From: Lachnospiraceae bacterium
Lineage (GTDB): Bacteria > Bacillota > Clostridia > Lachnospirales > Lachnospiraceae
NCBI GenBank assembly: GCA_022769625.1
Contig: JALEJP010000022.1
Location: 1-64,000 of the forward strand
DNA length: 64,000 bases
Direction of reading: 5' to 3'
Numbering within the stretch: position 1 is the first letter of the stretch; every line of letters begins with the position of its first letter. The position numbers and the translations under genes were made by a program. Under the pieces are notes generated by a model. It had not been told where the DNA came from. It saw only the letters and a program-made list of their open reading frames with translations, and ran no database searches. Below are positions 41,797 to 52,544 of this stretch, in pieces.

Positions 41797-43092
41797 TTAC
41801 TGAGGCAGTTTTACAAGTCCCGCCTCGTACATTTTCTGCAAAGACATTAAAATACCAAGTTTTGCATGCTGCCAGGTCAGTCCGCCCTGGAAATAGACAG
41901 CATACGGCGGTTTGATCGGTCCGTCAGCACTCAGTTCAATGGAAGAACCCTGCACAAACGCGCCCGCTGCCATAATGACATCGCTGTCATATCCGGGCAT
42001 GGCCCATGGTTCCGGTGTCACATAGCTGTCAACGGGAGCAGCTGCCTGGATTCCTTTACAGAAAGCGATCACACCCTCCGGTGTACCAAGCTCCACCGCC
42101 TGTATAATATCATGACGGCTTTCCGAACTGTCCGGCACCACATGAAATCCGCATGCCTCATAAATATTTGCCGCGAAAACGGCACCCTTAAGCGCACCGG
42201 CTGTCACCGTAGGCGCCAGGAAAAATCCCTGATAAAACGAATTTAAAATACCAAGTGATGCGCCCACCTCTTTTCCGAGTCCCGGAGAAGTGAGTCGATA
42301 GGCGGCATTTTCCACGCATTCTTTCGTACCCACAATGTATCCGCCAACCGGAGCCAGTCCGCCGCCCGGGTTTTTAATCAGAGAACCAGCCATCATATCT
42401 GCGCCAACATCCGTTGGCTCCATCAGCTCTGTAAATTCCCCGTAACAATTGTCAACCATACAGATAATATCCGGTCGGATACTCTTTACAAAATCCACTG
42501 CCTGTCCTATTTTATCTACGGAAAGAGTGGGTCTCGTCTGATATCCTTTGGAACGCTGTATGGTAACGATTCTGGTTCGTTCGTTTATGGCAGCACGTAT
42601 GCCTTCCAAATCAAAGTCACCATTTTCGAGAAGATCCACCTGTGCATAGGTGACACCATACTCTGCAAGAGAACCTCTGGAAGGACGGATTCCAATTACC
42701 TCCTCCAGTGTATCGTAAGGCTTTCCTGAGATGGAAAGCAGCTCATCATTCGGGCGCAGATTGGAAAACAATGCCAGCGCGATGGCATGTGTTCCGCAGG
42801 TGATCTGAGGACGGACAAGAGCATCCTCTGTGTGAAAGGTATCGGCATATACCTTTTCCAGCGTATCACGCCCGTCATCATTGTAACCATAGCCTGTACT
42901 TCCGGAAAAATGCTCTGCGCAGACTCTGTTCTTCTGCATGGCATGGATAACTTTAAGTTGATTATACTCTGCATTTTCATCGATGACGGCAAAACGCTCC
43001 TTCAGCTTTTCCTCTGTTTTCTGTCCAAAATGATAAACGGCATCACAGATACCAAGTCTCTCGTACATCTTTTCCAATGTATCTGAATTCAT
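41797..43092 (-). CDS. methionine gamma-lyase-like PLP protein (YnbB family)
   Basis: Fold-type I PLP enzyme of the family Met_gamma_lyase, historically called aluminium resistance protein. The 431-residue protein has SGSTGYGYNDDGRDTLE, CMVDNCYGEF with the PLP-binding Asp, and the Schiff-base lysine in AGSLIKNPGGGLAPVGGYI near residue 235. The physiological substrate is unclear. Its ATG shares a base with the miaA stop codon. Next to miaA as ynbB lies near mutSL in Bacillus. Confidence 0.92.
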   Translation of the reverse strand: MNSDTLEKMYERLGICDAVYHFGQKTEEKLKERFAVIDENAEYNQLKVIHAMQKNRVCAEHFSGSTGYGYNDDGRDTLEKVYADTFHTEDALVRPQITCGTHAIALALFSNLRPNDELLSISGKPYDTLEEVIGIRPSRGSLAEYGVTYAQVDLLENGDFDLEGIRAAINERTRIVTIQRSKGYQTRPTLSVDKIGQAVDFVKSIRPDIICMVDNCYGEFTELMEPTDVGADMMAGSLIKNPGGGLAPVGGYIVGTKECVENAAYRLTSPGLGKEVGASLGILNSFYQGFFLAPTVTAGALKGAVFAANIYEACGFHVVPDSSESRHDIIQAVELGTPEGVIAFCKGIQAAAPVDSYVTPEPWAMPGYDSDVIMAAGAFVQGSSIELSADGPIKPPYAVYFQGGLTWQHAKLGILMSLQKMYEAGLVKLPQ

Positions 43093-44042
43093 CAGTGAAT
43101 GACCTCCCTTTCCCTTAAGATTCCCAGCATATGCTGCAGAATTCTTTCCTCGTCATAGTCAAATTTATCTTTATCCAGCCAGATTACATCACGTTCCCTT
43201 TTAAACCAGGTAATCTGCCTTTTTGCAAAATGTCTGGTATCTCTCTTCAGTCGATAGACCGCTTCTTCCAATGTACAGTCACCGTCCAGATATTCCAGTA
43301 TTTCCTTGTAACCAAGTCCCTGCATGGAAACCATGCCGCGATGGCATCCGGCTTCTTTCAGTGCTCTTACTTCCTTCACAAGTCCTGCATTAAGCATCTC
43401 ATCAATTCTCTGATCAATTCTCTCATAAAGATGTGCTCTTATGTCATTCAGGACAAAATAAGCAAACGTATAGGGTGACTCCTTTTTCCGTTCCTTTTCA
43501 TTGTGAAGAGAAATAGGTTCTCCGGTCTGATGGTAATATTCCAGTGCACGGATCACACGCTTGATATTGTTTGCATGAATGATTTCTGCCGAGACGGGAT
43601 CCACTTCTGCCAGACGTTCATGAAGCTTTCCGGCACCATTTTCCTCCGCAAACCGTTCCAGTTCATGACGATATCCATCATCACTTCCATTTTCCGTAAA
43701 ATCAATATCATACAGAACCGCCTGAATGTAAAATCCGGTTCCTCCTGTGAGAATCGGAATATGTCCGCGTTCCCATATTTTTTCCATGGCTTCTTTTGCC
43801 ATCCCGGCAAACCGCACAACATGAAACTCTTCTGTCGGATCCAGCACATCGATCAAATAATGCCTGACACCCTGCATTTCATCCGGCATAATCTTGGCAG
43901 AACCGATGTCCATGCCACGGTATACCTGCATGGAATCCGCAGAAACGATCTCACCGCCCGTTTTCTTAGCCAGTGACAGGGAGAGTGCTGTTTTGCCGAC
44001 AGCTGTGGGTCCGGTCAGTACGATCAAAGGTTTCTTTTCCAT
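43092..44042 (-). CDS. miaA: tRNA dimethylallyltransferase
   Basis: Adds a dimethylallyl group to A37 of tRNAs that read codons beginning with U. The 316-residue protein has the P-loop GPTAVGKTALSL near residue 10, DSMQVYRGMDIGSAK, and the C-terminal RHFAKRQITWFKRE block. MiaB, which methylthiolates the product, is encoded at 48653 in the same run, so both steps of ms2i6A formation are present. Confidence 0.97.
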   Translation of the reverse strand: MEKKPLIVLTGPTAVGKTALSLSLAKKTGGEIVSADSMQVYRGMDIGSAKIMPDEMQGVRHYLIDVLDPTEEFHVVRFAGMAKEAMEKIWERGHIPILTGGTGFYIQAVLYDIDFTENGSDDGYRHELERFAEENGAGKLHERLAEVDPVSAEIIHANNIKRVIRALEYYHQTGEPISLHNEKERKKESPYTFAYFVLNDIRAHLYERIDQRIDEMLNAGLVKEVRALKEAGCHRGMVSMQGLGYKEILEYLDGDCTLEEAVYRLKRDTRHFAKRQITWFKRERDVIWLDKDKFDYDEERILQHMLGILREREVIH

Positions 44043-44053
44043 AATATACCGCC

Positions 44054-45964
44054 TTACACAATTCTTTTAAATTTCTTTTCCAATTCATATTTTGTCATGG
44101 ATATAATCGTCGGACGTCCATGGGGACAATGATAGGGATTATCCAGCGTAAGCAGCTCATCAATCAATGCATGTGCCTCTGCCGTACTCATGCGATGATT
44201 TCCTTTTACTGCTGCCTTACAGGACATGGAAGCTACTTTTTCCAGAATACTTTCCGGTGTTTCTTTGCCCCCCTGCTCCACAAGTCCATCCAGAATCTCC
44301 AGGAAAAGAGACTGCTGTGTGATCCCGAACAGATTATCCGGTACGGCACTCAATGCATATTCTTTTCCGCCAAAAGGTTCAATTTCAAAACCAAGCGTTG
44401 AAAAAACCTCCATATGCTCCTGTAAAGCTTCTTCTTCTTTCATACCAAGGGTCAGAATCACAGGCGGACTGACTCTCTGGGATGTGAAGCTTCTGTCCTT
44501 CAGGTGTTTCATCGTGCGCTCATACAAAACTTTTTCATGAGCCGCATGCTGATCGATCAGATACATTTTATCCTGAAACTGGACGATCCAGTACGTGTCA
44601 AACACCTGTCCAATAATACGGTGCTGTTTCACATTTTCTGCGGACAGAAGTCTGTCATCAAACAGATTCATCTGTTTTGGATCTTGTATTGCATTGTCCG
44701 GTTCCGGCCTGACGTCCTCTTTGGGGACAATCTGTCTGTTTTCAGGCAGGGCTGCTTTCGAATATGTCCTGTTTTCTGAAGAGTCTCCCCCACCGGCTGG
44801 AAGCGTTTTTTTTACCCCGCCCGGAAGTGGACGCACTCCATGATAGGAAGAAGCTTCACGGATCAGATTTTCCTTTGGCAGCTCAAAAGGCTCCGGTACA
44901 TCGGCCCGCTGCTTAAAGTCCGGAAGTTCCTGCTTTTGCGTTTTTTCTTCCTTAACTGATACATCCGGTATCAGCTCATGGGCAGAAAGCGCATTCTTAA
45001 GCGACTGACAGACTGCCTGATAGATCTCTTCCTGGTTGGAAAAACGTAGTTCCATTTTTGTTGGATGCACATTCACATCCAGCAATTCCCCCGAAACCGT
45101 AAAGTGCAGTACCGTAAAGGGATATTTGTGCTGCATCATAAAAGTCTTATACGCATCTTCTATCGCCTTTGTGATCAGTTTGCTTTTTACATATCTCCCA
45201 TTCACAAAATAATTCTCATAATTTCGGTTTCCTCTGGAAATCACAGGTTTTCCAATGAAACCTGTCATCGTTCCAAAGCTGCCCTCTGCCTTTACCGGAA
45301 GCAGATTTGACGCAATATCACGTCCGTAGATTCCGTATATAATATCTTTCAGGTTTGTATTACCGGAAGTATGAAGTCTGGTCTGGCGGTTGTTGATAAA
45401 TTTAAAAGCAATTTCCGGATGGGAAAGAGCCATGCGTTCCATCAGCTCACTGATGTAACCGGCTTCTGTCATGGGTGTTTTTAAAAATTTCTTCCTGGCC
45501 GGTGTATTGTAAAAAACATTATGGACAAGAAAGGTAGTACCTTCCGGAGCACCGATCTCCTCCATGAGAATTTCTTTGCCTCCTTCGATCCGGTACCGGG
45601 TACCCAGAAGGGTTCCGGCTGTCTTTGTGATCACTTCCACCTGGCAGACCGCCGCAATGCTGGAAAGCGCCTCACCGCGAAATCCAAGAGAGGAAATCGA
45701 AAGCAGATCCTCCACGCGGGCGATCTTACTGGTGGCATGGCGCAGAAATGCGAGGGGTATCTGTTCTTTTGCGATCCCTTCTCCATTATCCGTAATGCGG
45801 ATAAAAGAAATACCCCCCTCTTTGATTTCTGCCGTGATGGCATTGGCGCCGGCATCTATGGCATTCTCCACAAGCTCCTTCACAATGGACGAAGGGCGCT
45901 CGATCACTTCCCCAGCCGCAATTTTGTCTATCGTATTCTCATCTAAAACTGCAATATTTTTCAT
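44054..45964 (-). CDS. mutL: DNA mismatch repair protein MutL with endonuclease site
   Basis: Couples MutS recognition to strand cleavage. The 636-residue protein has the GHKL ATPase motifs (ENAIDAGA, ITDNGEGI, FRGEALSSIAAV), a low-conservation linker at about 330-440, and a C-terminal domain with the endonuclease metal motif DQHAAHEKVLYE and the zinc-site partner CPHGRPT near the end. The endonuclease motif is expected in bacteria without MutH. It directly follows mutS, 9 bases apart. Confidence 0.98.
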   Translation of the reverse strand: MKNIAVLDENTIDKIAAGEVIERPSSIVKELVENAIDAGANAITAEIKEGGISFIRITDNGEGIAKEQIPLAFLRHATSKIARVEDLLSISSLGFRGEALSSIAAVCQVEVITKTAGTLLGTRYRIEGGKEILMEEIGAPEGTTFLVHNVFYNTPARKKFLKTPMTEAGYISELMERMALSHPEIAFKFINNRQTRLHTSGNTNLKDIIYGIYGRDIASNLLPVKAEGSFGTMTGFIGKPVISRGNRNYENYFVNGRYVKSKLITKAIEDAYKTFMMQHKYPFTVLHFTVSGELLDVNVHPTKMELRFSNQEEIYQAVCQSLKNALSAHELIPDVSVKEEKTQKQELPDFKQRADVPEPFELPKENLIREASSYHGVRPLPGGVKKTLPAGGGDSSENRTYSKAALPENRQIVPKEDVRPEPDNAIQDPKQMNLFDDRLLSAENVKQHRIIGQVFDTYWIVQFQDKMYLIDQHAAHEKVLYERTMKHLKDRSFTSQRVSPPVILTLGMKEEEALQEHMEVFSTLGFEIEPFGGKEYALSAVPDNLFGITQQSLFLEILDGLVEQGGKETPESILEKVASMSCKAAVKGNHRMSTAEAHALIDELLTLDNPYHCPHGRPTIISMTKYELEKKFKRIV

Positions 45965-45973
45965 CTAACCATC

Positions 45974-48643
45974 CTATCCCCATCTGTTTTTCAGCTTATT
46001 CTGCAGTCTGTTCAGGGTATTTAACGCCTCAAGCGGTGTCATGGAGGAGATCTCGATCTCCCTCAGTTCCTTCAGGATATCCTCATCTTTTGCCGTATCA
46101 AACAAAGCCATCTGTCCCATATCCACCTGATCGTATTTCTTTGGCTTCGTCCTCGTCTTCGTCACCGTTTTGGCGGCAGGCGAGATTCCTTCCGCCTCGA
46201 TCTCTCTGGCGCGTTCTGTAATATCCGCATCGCTTAACTCTTCCACAAGCTCTTTTGCCCGTTCGATCACGGACTCTGGTACGCCTGCAAGCTTTGCGAC
46301 CTGAATGCCGTAGCTTTTATCCGCGCCGCCTTTGACAATTTTTCGAAGAAATACGATATCATCGCCTCTTTCTTTCACGGCTATGCAGTAGTTGTTTACA
46401 CCGGAAAGCTTTCCCTCCAGCTCCGTCAGTTCATGGTAATGGGTTGCAAATAATGTCTTGGCACCAAGGACTCTTGGATTTGCAATATACTCCACCACAG
46501 CCCAGGCAATGGACAGGCCGTCAAAGGTACTGGTTCCACGCCCGATTTCATCCAGAATCAACAGGCTGTTTGCAGTGGCGTTTCTCAGAATATTGGCAAC
46601 CTCCGTCATTTCCACCATAAAAGTACTCTGACCGCTTGCAAGATCATCGGATGCCCCGACGCGTGTAAAAATACGGTCCACAATGCCGATCTTTGCAGAA
46701 GAAGCCGGAACAAAGCTTCCGATCTGCGCCATCAGCACGATCAGTGCTGTCTGTCTCATATACGTGGATTTGCCTGCCATATTGGGGCCCGTGATGATTG
46801 AAATTCTGTTTTTTCCATTATCCAGATACGTATCATTGGCAATAAACATATCATTCTCAATCATCTGCTCCACCACAGGATGGCGTCCGTTTTTGATGTC
46901 TATGACACCTTTCTCATTTATTTTAGGGCAGACGTAATTATTTCGTTCCGCCACAAGAGCCAGAGAAGCAAAGACATCCACTGCTGCCACAGCCTTTGCC
47001 GTTTTCTGGATACGCTGCACCTTGTCCGCAATCTGATCTCGCACATCGGCGAACAGATTATACTCCAGTGAAAACAGCTTGTCCTCAGCTCCCAGAATAA
47101 TATCCTCCAGCTCCTTCAGCTCAGGAGTGATATAACGCTCTGCATTGGTCAGCGTCTGCTTGCGCATATAGTAATCCGGAACCATATCTTTAAAAGAATT
47201 GGTTACCTCAAGATAATAGCCAAACACTTTATTGTATTTAATCTTCAGATTTTTGATTCCGGTTTTTTCCCGTTCCTTTGCCTCCAGATCAGCAAGCCAG
47301 GTCTTTCCCTCCGTCTTTGCATTCCGCAGACGGTCAATTTCTTCGTTGTAACCCTCGCGTATGATACCTCCATCCTTGATCTGGATGGGAGGATCTTCCA
47401 TAATTGCTTTTTCAATCAGGCCACAGACATCTTCCAGTGTGTCCAGATCCTCATTGACCTCTGCAAGCAATGGACTTTTCAGAGTGGAAAGAATGTATTT
47501 AATATGGGGAAGCATGGAAAGTGAAGTCTGAAACGCAATCAAATCTCTTGGATTTGCCGTCTTATAACTGATCTTGCTGATCAGACGCTCCAGATCGTAT
47601 ACCGGGGAAAGGTATTCCCTCAGTTCTTCCCGGCAGATCGCATTGTCCTTTAACTCCTGTACCGCCTGCAGTCTTTTGTTGATTTCCTCTTTTTCAATCA
47701 GCGGCTGCTCGATAAAAGAGCGCAGAAGCCTTGCGCCCATTGCTGTTTTTGTCTTATCCAGAACCCAGAGAAGAGAGCCCCTCTTCTGCTTCTCACGAAG
47801 TGTCTCACACAACTCCAGATTTCGTCTGGTGGAGCTGTCAATTACCATATATTTTCCAGCTGAATAGGTGGTCAGCGCCGTAAGATTCGCAATTGCCGTC
47901 TTCTGCGTCTCCAGTAAATACTGTAAAAGAACTCCGGCTGCAATCATTCCACAGTTGTAGTCTCCAAGCCCAAGCCCTGACAGACTGGTTACATGAAAAT
48001 GCTCCATCAGCGTCTTTTTGCAGCGCTCGTCACCGAAATACCAGTTGTCCAGAGCGTTCACTGCTATACCGAGACGTTCCTTTAGATCATTTACATCCAG
48101 GCCGCTGACAAACAGGGAGTCATTACAGATAATCTCCGATGGAGCAAATTTTGTGATTTCGTCCATCAGGCGTCTGCAGCCATCCACCTCGGTTACCAGA
48201 TAGTCTCCCGTGGTGATATCGGCAATTGACACGCCAAACCGATCCGCCATACAGACAATGGCCATCAGATAATTATGTTTCGTTGCATCCATTGCCTGTG
48301 TATTCAGATTTGTACCGGGAGTTACGATACGAATGACCTCCCGTTTTACCAGTCCCTTTGCAAGCTTTGGATCCTCCACCTGCTCGCAGATCGCCACTTT
48401 GTAGCCCTTGCTTATCAGTTTATTCAGATAAGAATCCACAGCATGATAAGGAATCCCGCACATGGGTGCCCGTTCCTCAAGCCCACAGTCCTTCCCGGTC
48501 AGTGTAATTTCCAATACTTTGGATGCCGTCAGAGCATCATCAAAAAACATCTCATAGAAATCTCCAAGACGGTAGAACAGAATACAGTCCTTATACTGTT
48601 CCTTTGTCTCCAGATATTTCTGCATCATCGGTGTCAGTGCCAC
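45974..48643 (-). CDS. mutS: DNA mismatch repair protein MutS
   Basis: Recognises base mismatches. The 889-residue protein starts MALTPMMQKYLETKEQYKDC, has the mismatch-binding Phe-x-Glu in FYEMFFDDA near residue 30, and ATPase motifs GPNMAGKSTYMRQTALI, ILDEIGRGTSTFDGLSIAW and LFATHYHELTEL. The C-terminal part ends in the helix-turn tail with TPLEALNTLNRLQ. Followed closely by mutL and preceded by miaB, all in one transcript. Confidence 0.98.
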   Translation of the reverse strand: MALTPMMQKYLETKEQYKDCILFYRLGDFYEMFFDDALTASKVLEITLTGKDCGLEERAPMCGIPYHAVDSYLNKLISKGYKVAICEQVEDPKLAKGLVKREVIRIVTPGTNLNTQAMDATKHNYLMAIVCMADRFGVSIADITTGDYLVTEVDGCRRLMDEITKFAPSEIICNDSLFVSGLDVNDLKERLGIAVNALDNWYFGDERCKKTLMEHFHVTSLSGLGLGDYNCGMIAAGVLLQYLLETQKTAIANLTALTTYSAGKYMVIDSSTRRNLELCETLREKQKRGSLLWVLDKTKTAMGARLLRSFIEQPLIEKEEINKRLQAVQELKDNAICREELREYLSPVYDLERLISKISYKTANPRDLIAFQTSLSMLPHIKYILSTLKSPLLAEVNEDLDTLEDVCGLIEKAIMEDPPIQIKDGGIIREGYNEEIDRLRNAKTEGKTWLADLEAKEREKTGIKNLKIKYNKVFGYYLEVTNSFKDMVPDYYMRKQTLTNAERYITPELKELEDIILGAEDKLFSLEYNLFADVRDQIADKVQRIQKTAKAVAAVDVFASLALVAERNNYVCPKINEKGVIDIKNGRHPVVEQMIENDMFIANDTYLDNGKNRISIITGPNMAGKSTYMRQTALIVLMAQIGSFVPASSAKIGIVDRIFTRVGASDDLASGQSTFMVEMTEVANILRNATANSLLILDEIGRGTSTFDGLSIAWAVVEYIANPRVLGAKTLFATHYHELTELEGKLSGVNNYCIAVKERGDDIVFLRKIVKGGADKSYGIQVAKLAGVPESVIERAKELVEELSDADITERAREIEAEGISPAAKTVTKTRTKPKKYDQVDMGQMALFDTAKDEDILKELREIEISSMTPLEALNTLNRLQNKLKNRWG

Positions 48644-48652
48644 AATCTAACC

Positions 48653-50131
48653 TCACTCTTCTGTATTTACAAGGGTACCCATATAATAAAAACCCTTACA
48701 TGTATCTAAATGTACGTCCACAATCTTCCCAATCAGTTCTTTTGTTCCTTTAAAATGTACCAGCAGATTACTGGTCATTCTTCCGGTGACAAGGGATGGG
48801 TCGTGATCATTGATCTCTTCCACAAGGACATCCACAGTCTGACCCTCAAATCTGGCACAGCGTTCTTTGGAAATATCCTGCACTTCTTTTAACAGACGGT
48901 CAAAACGATCTTTGACCACATCCTCTGGAACCTGATTTTCCATTACAGCAGCCGGCGTTCCGGTCCGTTTCGAATAGATAAAGGTAAAGGCACTGTCAAA
49001 GCGTACCTTTTTCACCACATCCAGAGTTTCCTGAAAATCTTCTTCTGTTTCGCCGGGAAAACCAACAATGATATCTGTGGTAAGAGAAATATCCGGTACG
49101 GAAGCCCGCAGTTTTTCCACAAGCTCCAGATAGCGTTCCTTTGTGTAGCGTCGGTTCATCTGCCTTAAGATCCGGCTGCTTCCAGATTGCAGCGGAAGAT
49201 GGAAATGCGGACATATTTTTCTGGAATCACGCATCACCTCGATCAGCTCATCGGAGAGGTCTTTCGGATGAGAAGTCATAAAACGGATGCGTTCCAGCCC
49301 TTTGATTTCCTCCACCTGGCGCAGAAGCTCTGCAAAGGTCACAGGGTTATCCAGTGTCTTCCCATAGGAGTTTACATTCTGACCAAGCAGCATGACTTCC
49401 ACCACGCCGTCCGCCACCAGCTTTTCGATTTCACGGATGATATCCCTGGGCTCACGGCTGCGCTCCCTGCCACGCACATAGGGGACAATACAATAACTGC
49501 AGAAATTATTGCAGCCAAACATGATATTTACGCCGGACTTAAAGGGGTATTTGCGCTCCACCGGAAGCTCTTCCACAATCTGTGTGGTATCCTTCCAGAT
49601 ATCAATGACCATACGGTCGGAGATCAGTCTTGTATAGATCAGCTCTGCAAATTTGAAAATATTATGTGTCCCGAAAATCAGATCCACAAAACGATAGCTT
49701 TTTTTCAGTTTCTCCACCACTTCCGGCTCCTGCATCATACAGCCGCACAGTCCAATCAGCATGTGGGGATTCTTCTTTTTGATACAGTTCAATGCGCCAA
49801 GCCTTCCGTAAACACGCGTATTGGCATTTTCGCGCACCGTACAGGTGTTGTAAATTACAAAATCCGCATGTTCATCCTCTGTTATCACATATCCGATTTT
49901 CTCCAGTATACCGATCAGCTTTTCGCTGTCACGGGCATTCATCTGACAGCCAAAGGTCACGGTACAGGCAGTGAGCGGACGTCCCAGCCTTTCCTTTTGT
50001 TCCTTTACCCATTTTCTTGCCTTTTTTATAAAATAATACTGGCGCATCGGTTCCATTTCCGGTGCAGCAGCATTCTCATCAATACCGGCCAGCAGGGTTT
50101 CAAATTCTTCCACTTTTGTATTATCAGTCAC
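48653..50131 (-). CDS. miaB: tRNA-2-methylthio-N6-dimethylallyladenosine synthase
   Basis: Radical SAM methylthiotransferase acting on i6A37 of tRNA. The 492-residue protein has an N-terminal UPF0004 domain with three cluster cysteines (TFGCQMNARDSE, NTCTVRENA, GLCGCMMQ), the radical SAM motif CNNFCSYCIVPYVRGRERSR and a C-terminal TRAM domain (TVDVLVEEIN). The start is GTG 50131 with AAAGGAA 9 bases upstream. First gene of the miaB-mutS-mutL-miaA run; a good promoter lies at 50222-50250. Confidence 0.97.
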   Translation of the reverse strand: MTDNTKVEEFETLLAGIDENAAAPEMEPMRQYYFIKKARKWVKEQKERLGRPLTACTVTFGCQMNARDSEKLIGILEKIGYVITEDEHADFVIYNTCTVRENANTRVYGRLGALNCIKKKNPHMLIGLCGCMMQEPEVVEKLKKSYRFVDLIFGTHNIFKFAELIYTRLISDRMVIDIWKDTTQIVEELPVERKYPFKSGVNIMFGCNNFCSYCIVPYVRGRERSREPRDIIREIEKLVADGVVEVMLLGQNVNSYGKTLDNPVTFAELLRQVEEIKGLERIRFMTSHPKDLSDELIEVMRDSRKICPHFHLPLQSGSSRILRQMNRRYTKERYLELVEKLRASVPDISLTTDIIVGFPGETEEDFQETLDVVKKVRFDSAFTFIYSKRTGTPAAVMENQVPEDVVKDRFDRLLKEVQDISKERCARFEGQTVDVLVEEINDHDPSLVTGRMTSNLLVHFKGTKELIGKIVDVHLDTCKGFYYMGTLVNTEE

Positions 50132-50221
50132 AGTCTGGATTCCTTTCTGTAAATAATCAGTATTTTAAACGACAAATGTCTGTTTCTCACAAAATCGATG
50201 TTCTGTGCCATCAGCTTAACT

Positions 50222-50250
50222 ATTATACTTCATGACTCTTTATTTTTCAA
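50222..50250 (-). promoter_or_regulatory. promoter for miaB-mutS-mutL-miaA
   Basis: On the minus strand, TTGAAA (50250-50245), a 17-base spacer and a perfect TATAAT (50227-50222). The -35 lies within the last codons of the carboxypeptidase gene. Confidence 0.8.
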
Positions 50251-51166
50251 CGAAAAAACGAATCAAAGCAAGAGGCAGCGTCCGTATTTCCTGATAGGTA
50301 TCCTGCAATTCCTTTTCGCTGAGCGGAAAACACAGCTTTTCGTCCAGAGTCTCCACCGTAATTGCAGGACGTCTGAAATACTCCGCATAATAATGTACCG
50401 AATTGCCGCCATCCTTTCCGGTTAAAAATTCCTCCGAAGGAGATGCCAGACGATAGCCACACTCACCGGAAAGCTCAGCAGCCAGTTTACGCCCCATTCT
50501 GTTATAAGAAAGTCCCATTCCCTTCCTATAGTAATACAGCACACGCCCTCTGGAATGAAAATCCAGAAATCCCAGAGACTGTGGATGGGAACAGAATACC
50601 TGTACCAGTGTCCTGGTCTCAGACTCGCTGGCCGGCCAGGGACCATTCCCGGCAAACCATGATTTTCCCGGGAAATTACGGTTGATATCAATGCCTCTGG
50701 CATTTGCTTTCCAGTAAACAAAAGAGACACAGCGCAGCCTGGCTGTGTGACGATAATAGGGATTGCGGATGGCATCAAAACCTTCATTGGCGATGACATA
50801 GCCATCCGGATTTACCAGCGGTACAAAACAGATGCTGGAATAGTTCAACATATCTGCCACATCATACCCGTCAAGCATCCTCCCTTGCTGTGCTGCTTTT
50901 GCATATTCCTCGATCATAAATAGCAGAAGCACCGGATTCAGCCATTCCCGTCCATGAACACCTGCTGCGCAGATCACACAGCGGGGATGGTTTCCCAACT
51001 GTACTTCATAAATCACTCTCCCATCCTGGCTTTTCCCGGTCTGAAAAAGTCTGAGCCACTGGGGATATTGCTCACATACACTTTTCAGACACTCTTCCCA
51101 CTCTTCAAAATGATAATAACGAAGCTGTGCCTGTACAGAACGCATTTCCCTGCCCGTTTCCGGCAT
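50240..51166 (-). CDS. M14-family zinc carboxypeptidase
   Basis: Metallo-carboxypeptidase of family M14, 308 residues. Zinc ligands are visible: His and Glu in AAGVHGREWLNP and His in FLDFHSRGRV, with the catalytic Glu in ITVETLDEK near the C terminus. The substrate-binding Arg/Asn are in INRNFPG. There is no signal peptide, so it may act inside the cell, possibly on peptidoglycan peptides like MpaA or DacC-type amidopeptidases (inference). I start at ATG 51166 behind GGGAGGAG; the TTG at 51184 overlaps that site. Confidence 0.88.
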   Translation of the reverse strand: MPETGREMRSVQAQLRYYHFEEWEECLKSVCEQYPQWLRLFQTGKSQDGRVIYEVQLGNHPRCVICAAGVHGREWLNPVLLLFMIEEYAKAAQQGRMLDGYDVADMLNYSSICFVPLVNPDGYVIANEGFDAIRNPYYRHTARLRCVSFVYWKANARGIDINRNFPGKSWFAGNGPWPASESETRTLVQVFCSHPQSLGFLDFHSRGRVLYYYRKGMGLSYNRMGRKLAAELSGECGYRLASPSEEFLTGKDGGNSVHYYAEYFRRPAITVETLDEKLCFPLSEKELQDTYQEIRTLPLALIRFFVEK

Positions 51167-51182
51167 AAAACTCCTCCCTCTC

Positions 51183-51256
51183 AAAAAAAGAACTATTCAG
51201 GAGACATCCCGGAATCTTTTTTGATAATATCCGGTGTATACGTTCCTGAATAGTTC
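51183..51256 (-). terminator. terminator after the proline operon
   Basis: TCCTGAATAGTTC (51244-51256) pairs perfectly with GAACTATTCAGGA (51190-51202). On the minus strand the stem runs into CTTTTTTTG. The 41-base loop region holds a second possible CCGG-based hairpin. It closes proA and separates it from the carboxypeptidase gene. Confidence 0.75.
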
Positions 51257-51292
51257 ACTATATGAGCAAAACGAAGGAATCATGCAGAAGTG

Positions 51293-52543
51293 CTAATCAC
51301 GAATCTGCCCGTTTCCGTAAATAATATATTTTGTTGTCGTCAACGCCATCAGCCCCATCGGTCCTCTCGCATGAAGTTTCTGCGTGCTGATACCGATCTC
51401 TGCGCCAAAGCCGAACTCAAATCCGTCGGTAAAACGTGTGGAAGCATTGACATAGACAGCCGCTGCGTCCACTTCCTCCAGAAACTTCTGTGCATTCGCG
51501 TAATCTCTGGTGATGATTGCCTCGGAATGACCGGTATTGTAACGGTTGATGTGGGCAATTGCCTCATCAATGGAAGAAACCGTCCGGACGGATAAAATAT
51601 AATCCAGATACTCGGTTCCCCAATCCTCTTCCGTGGCAGGAACGATATGATCCACACTTTCACGGACCTTTTCGTCTCCCCGGATTTCCACCTGCTTCTC
51701 ATCCAATCGGGCCTTCAGCCGCGGCATCAGTTCTTTTACCGCATTTTCATGCACAACCAGAGACTCACAGGCATTGCATACACCAATCCGCTGTGTTTTT
51801 GCATTAAAAATGATGTCGATCGCCATGTCAAGATCCGCACTCTCATCCACATAGATATGACAGTTTCCGGTACCGGTCTCAATCACCGGAACGGTACTGT
51901 TCTCCACAACTGCACGAATCAGTCCTGCCCCTCCTCTTGGGATCAGTACATCCAGAAAATCCTTGCGCTTCATAAATGCCGTAGTAGCGGCACGGTCGGT
52001 ATCCTCAATCAGCTGAATGGCATCTTCGGTTATACCAAGCTCATGCAAAGTTTCCCGGATCACGTTCACGATGGCAATATTGGAGTGAATGGCATCACTT
52101 CCTCCTTTTAACACCACCACATTTCCTGTCTTAAAACAGAGACCAAATGCATCTGCCGTTACATTGGGCCTGGACTCATAGATAATGCCTACGATGCCAA
52201 GCGGAACCCGTTTCTGTCCAATCAAAAGACCATTTGGCCGTTTCTTCATAGAAAATACTTCTCCAATTGGATCCTCCAGAGCAACCAGTTGAATCAGTCC
52301 CTCCGCCATCTGAGCGATCCTCTCCTCTGTCAACAGCAGCCGGTCAAGAAGACCCTGATGCATGCCATTTTCCTTTCCGGCCTGCATATCCTTTGCATTT
52401 TCGGAAATCAGATAATCTGCTCTTGCCTTCAGCGCCTCCGCCACAGCACGCAGTGCCTGATTCTTTTTCTCCGTCTGAAGCAGCAAAATCTCCGGTTTTG
52501 CCGCCCTGGCATAGCTGCCAATCTCATCCAGTGTACGTCTCAT
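51293..52543 (-). CDS. proA: gamma-glutamyl phosphate reductase
   Basis: Second enzyme of proline synthesis; reduces glutamyl phosphate to the semialdehyde with NADPH. The 416-residue protein has [31 protein letters not shown] and the nucleophile cysteine in [15 protein letters not shown], all typical. It is the last gene of proB-UPF0291-FTHF cyclo-ligase-proA, one base behind the cyclo-ligase stop, and a terminator follows. Confidence 0.97.
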   Translation of the reverse strand: MRRTLDEIGSYARAAKPEILLLQTEKKNQALRAVAEALKARADYLISENAKDMQAGKENGMHQGLLDRLLLTEERIAQMAEGLIQLVALEDPIGEVFSMKKRPNGLLIGQKRVPLGIVGIIYESRPNVTADAFGLCFKTGNVVVLKGGSDAIHSNIAIVNVIRETLHELGITEDAIQLIEDTDRAATTAFMKRKDFLDVLIPRGGAGLIRAVVENSTVPVIETGTGNCHIYVDESADLDMAIDIIFNAKTQRIGVCNACESLVVHENAVKELMPRLKARLDEKQVEIRGDEKVRESVDHIVPATEEDWGTEYLDYILSVRTVSSIDEAIAHINRYNTGHSEAIITRDYANAQKFLEEVDAAAVYVNASTRFTDGFEFGFGAEIGISTQKLHARGPMGLMALTTTKYIIYGNGQIRD

Positions 52544-52544
52544 A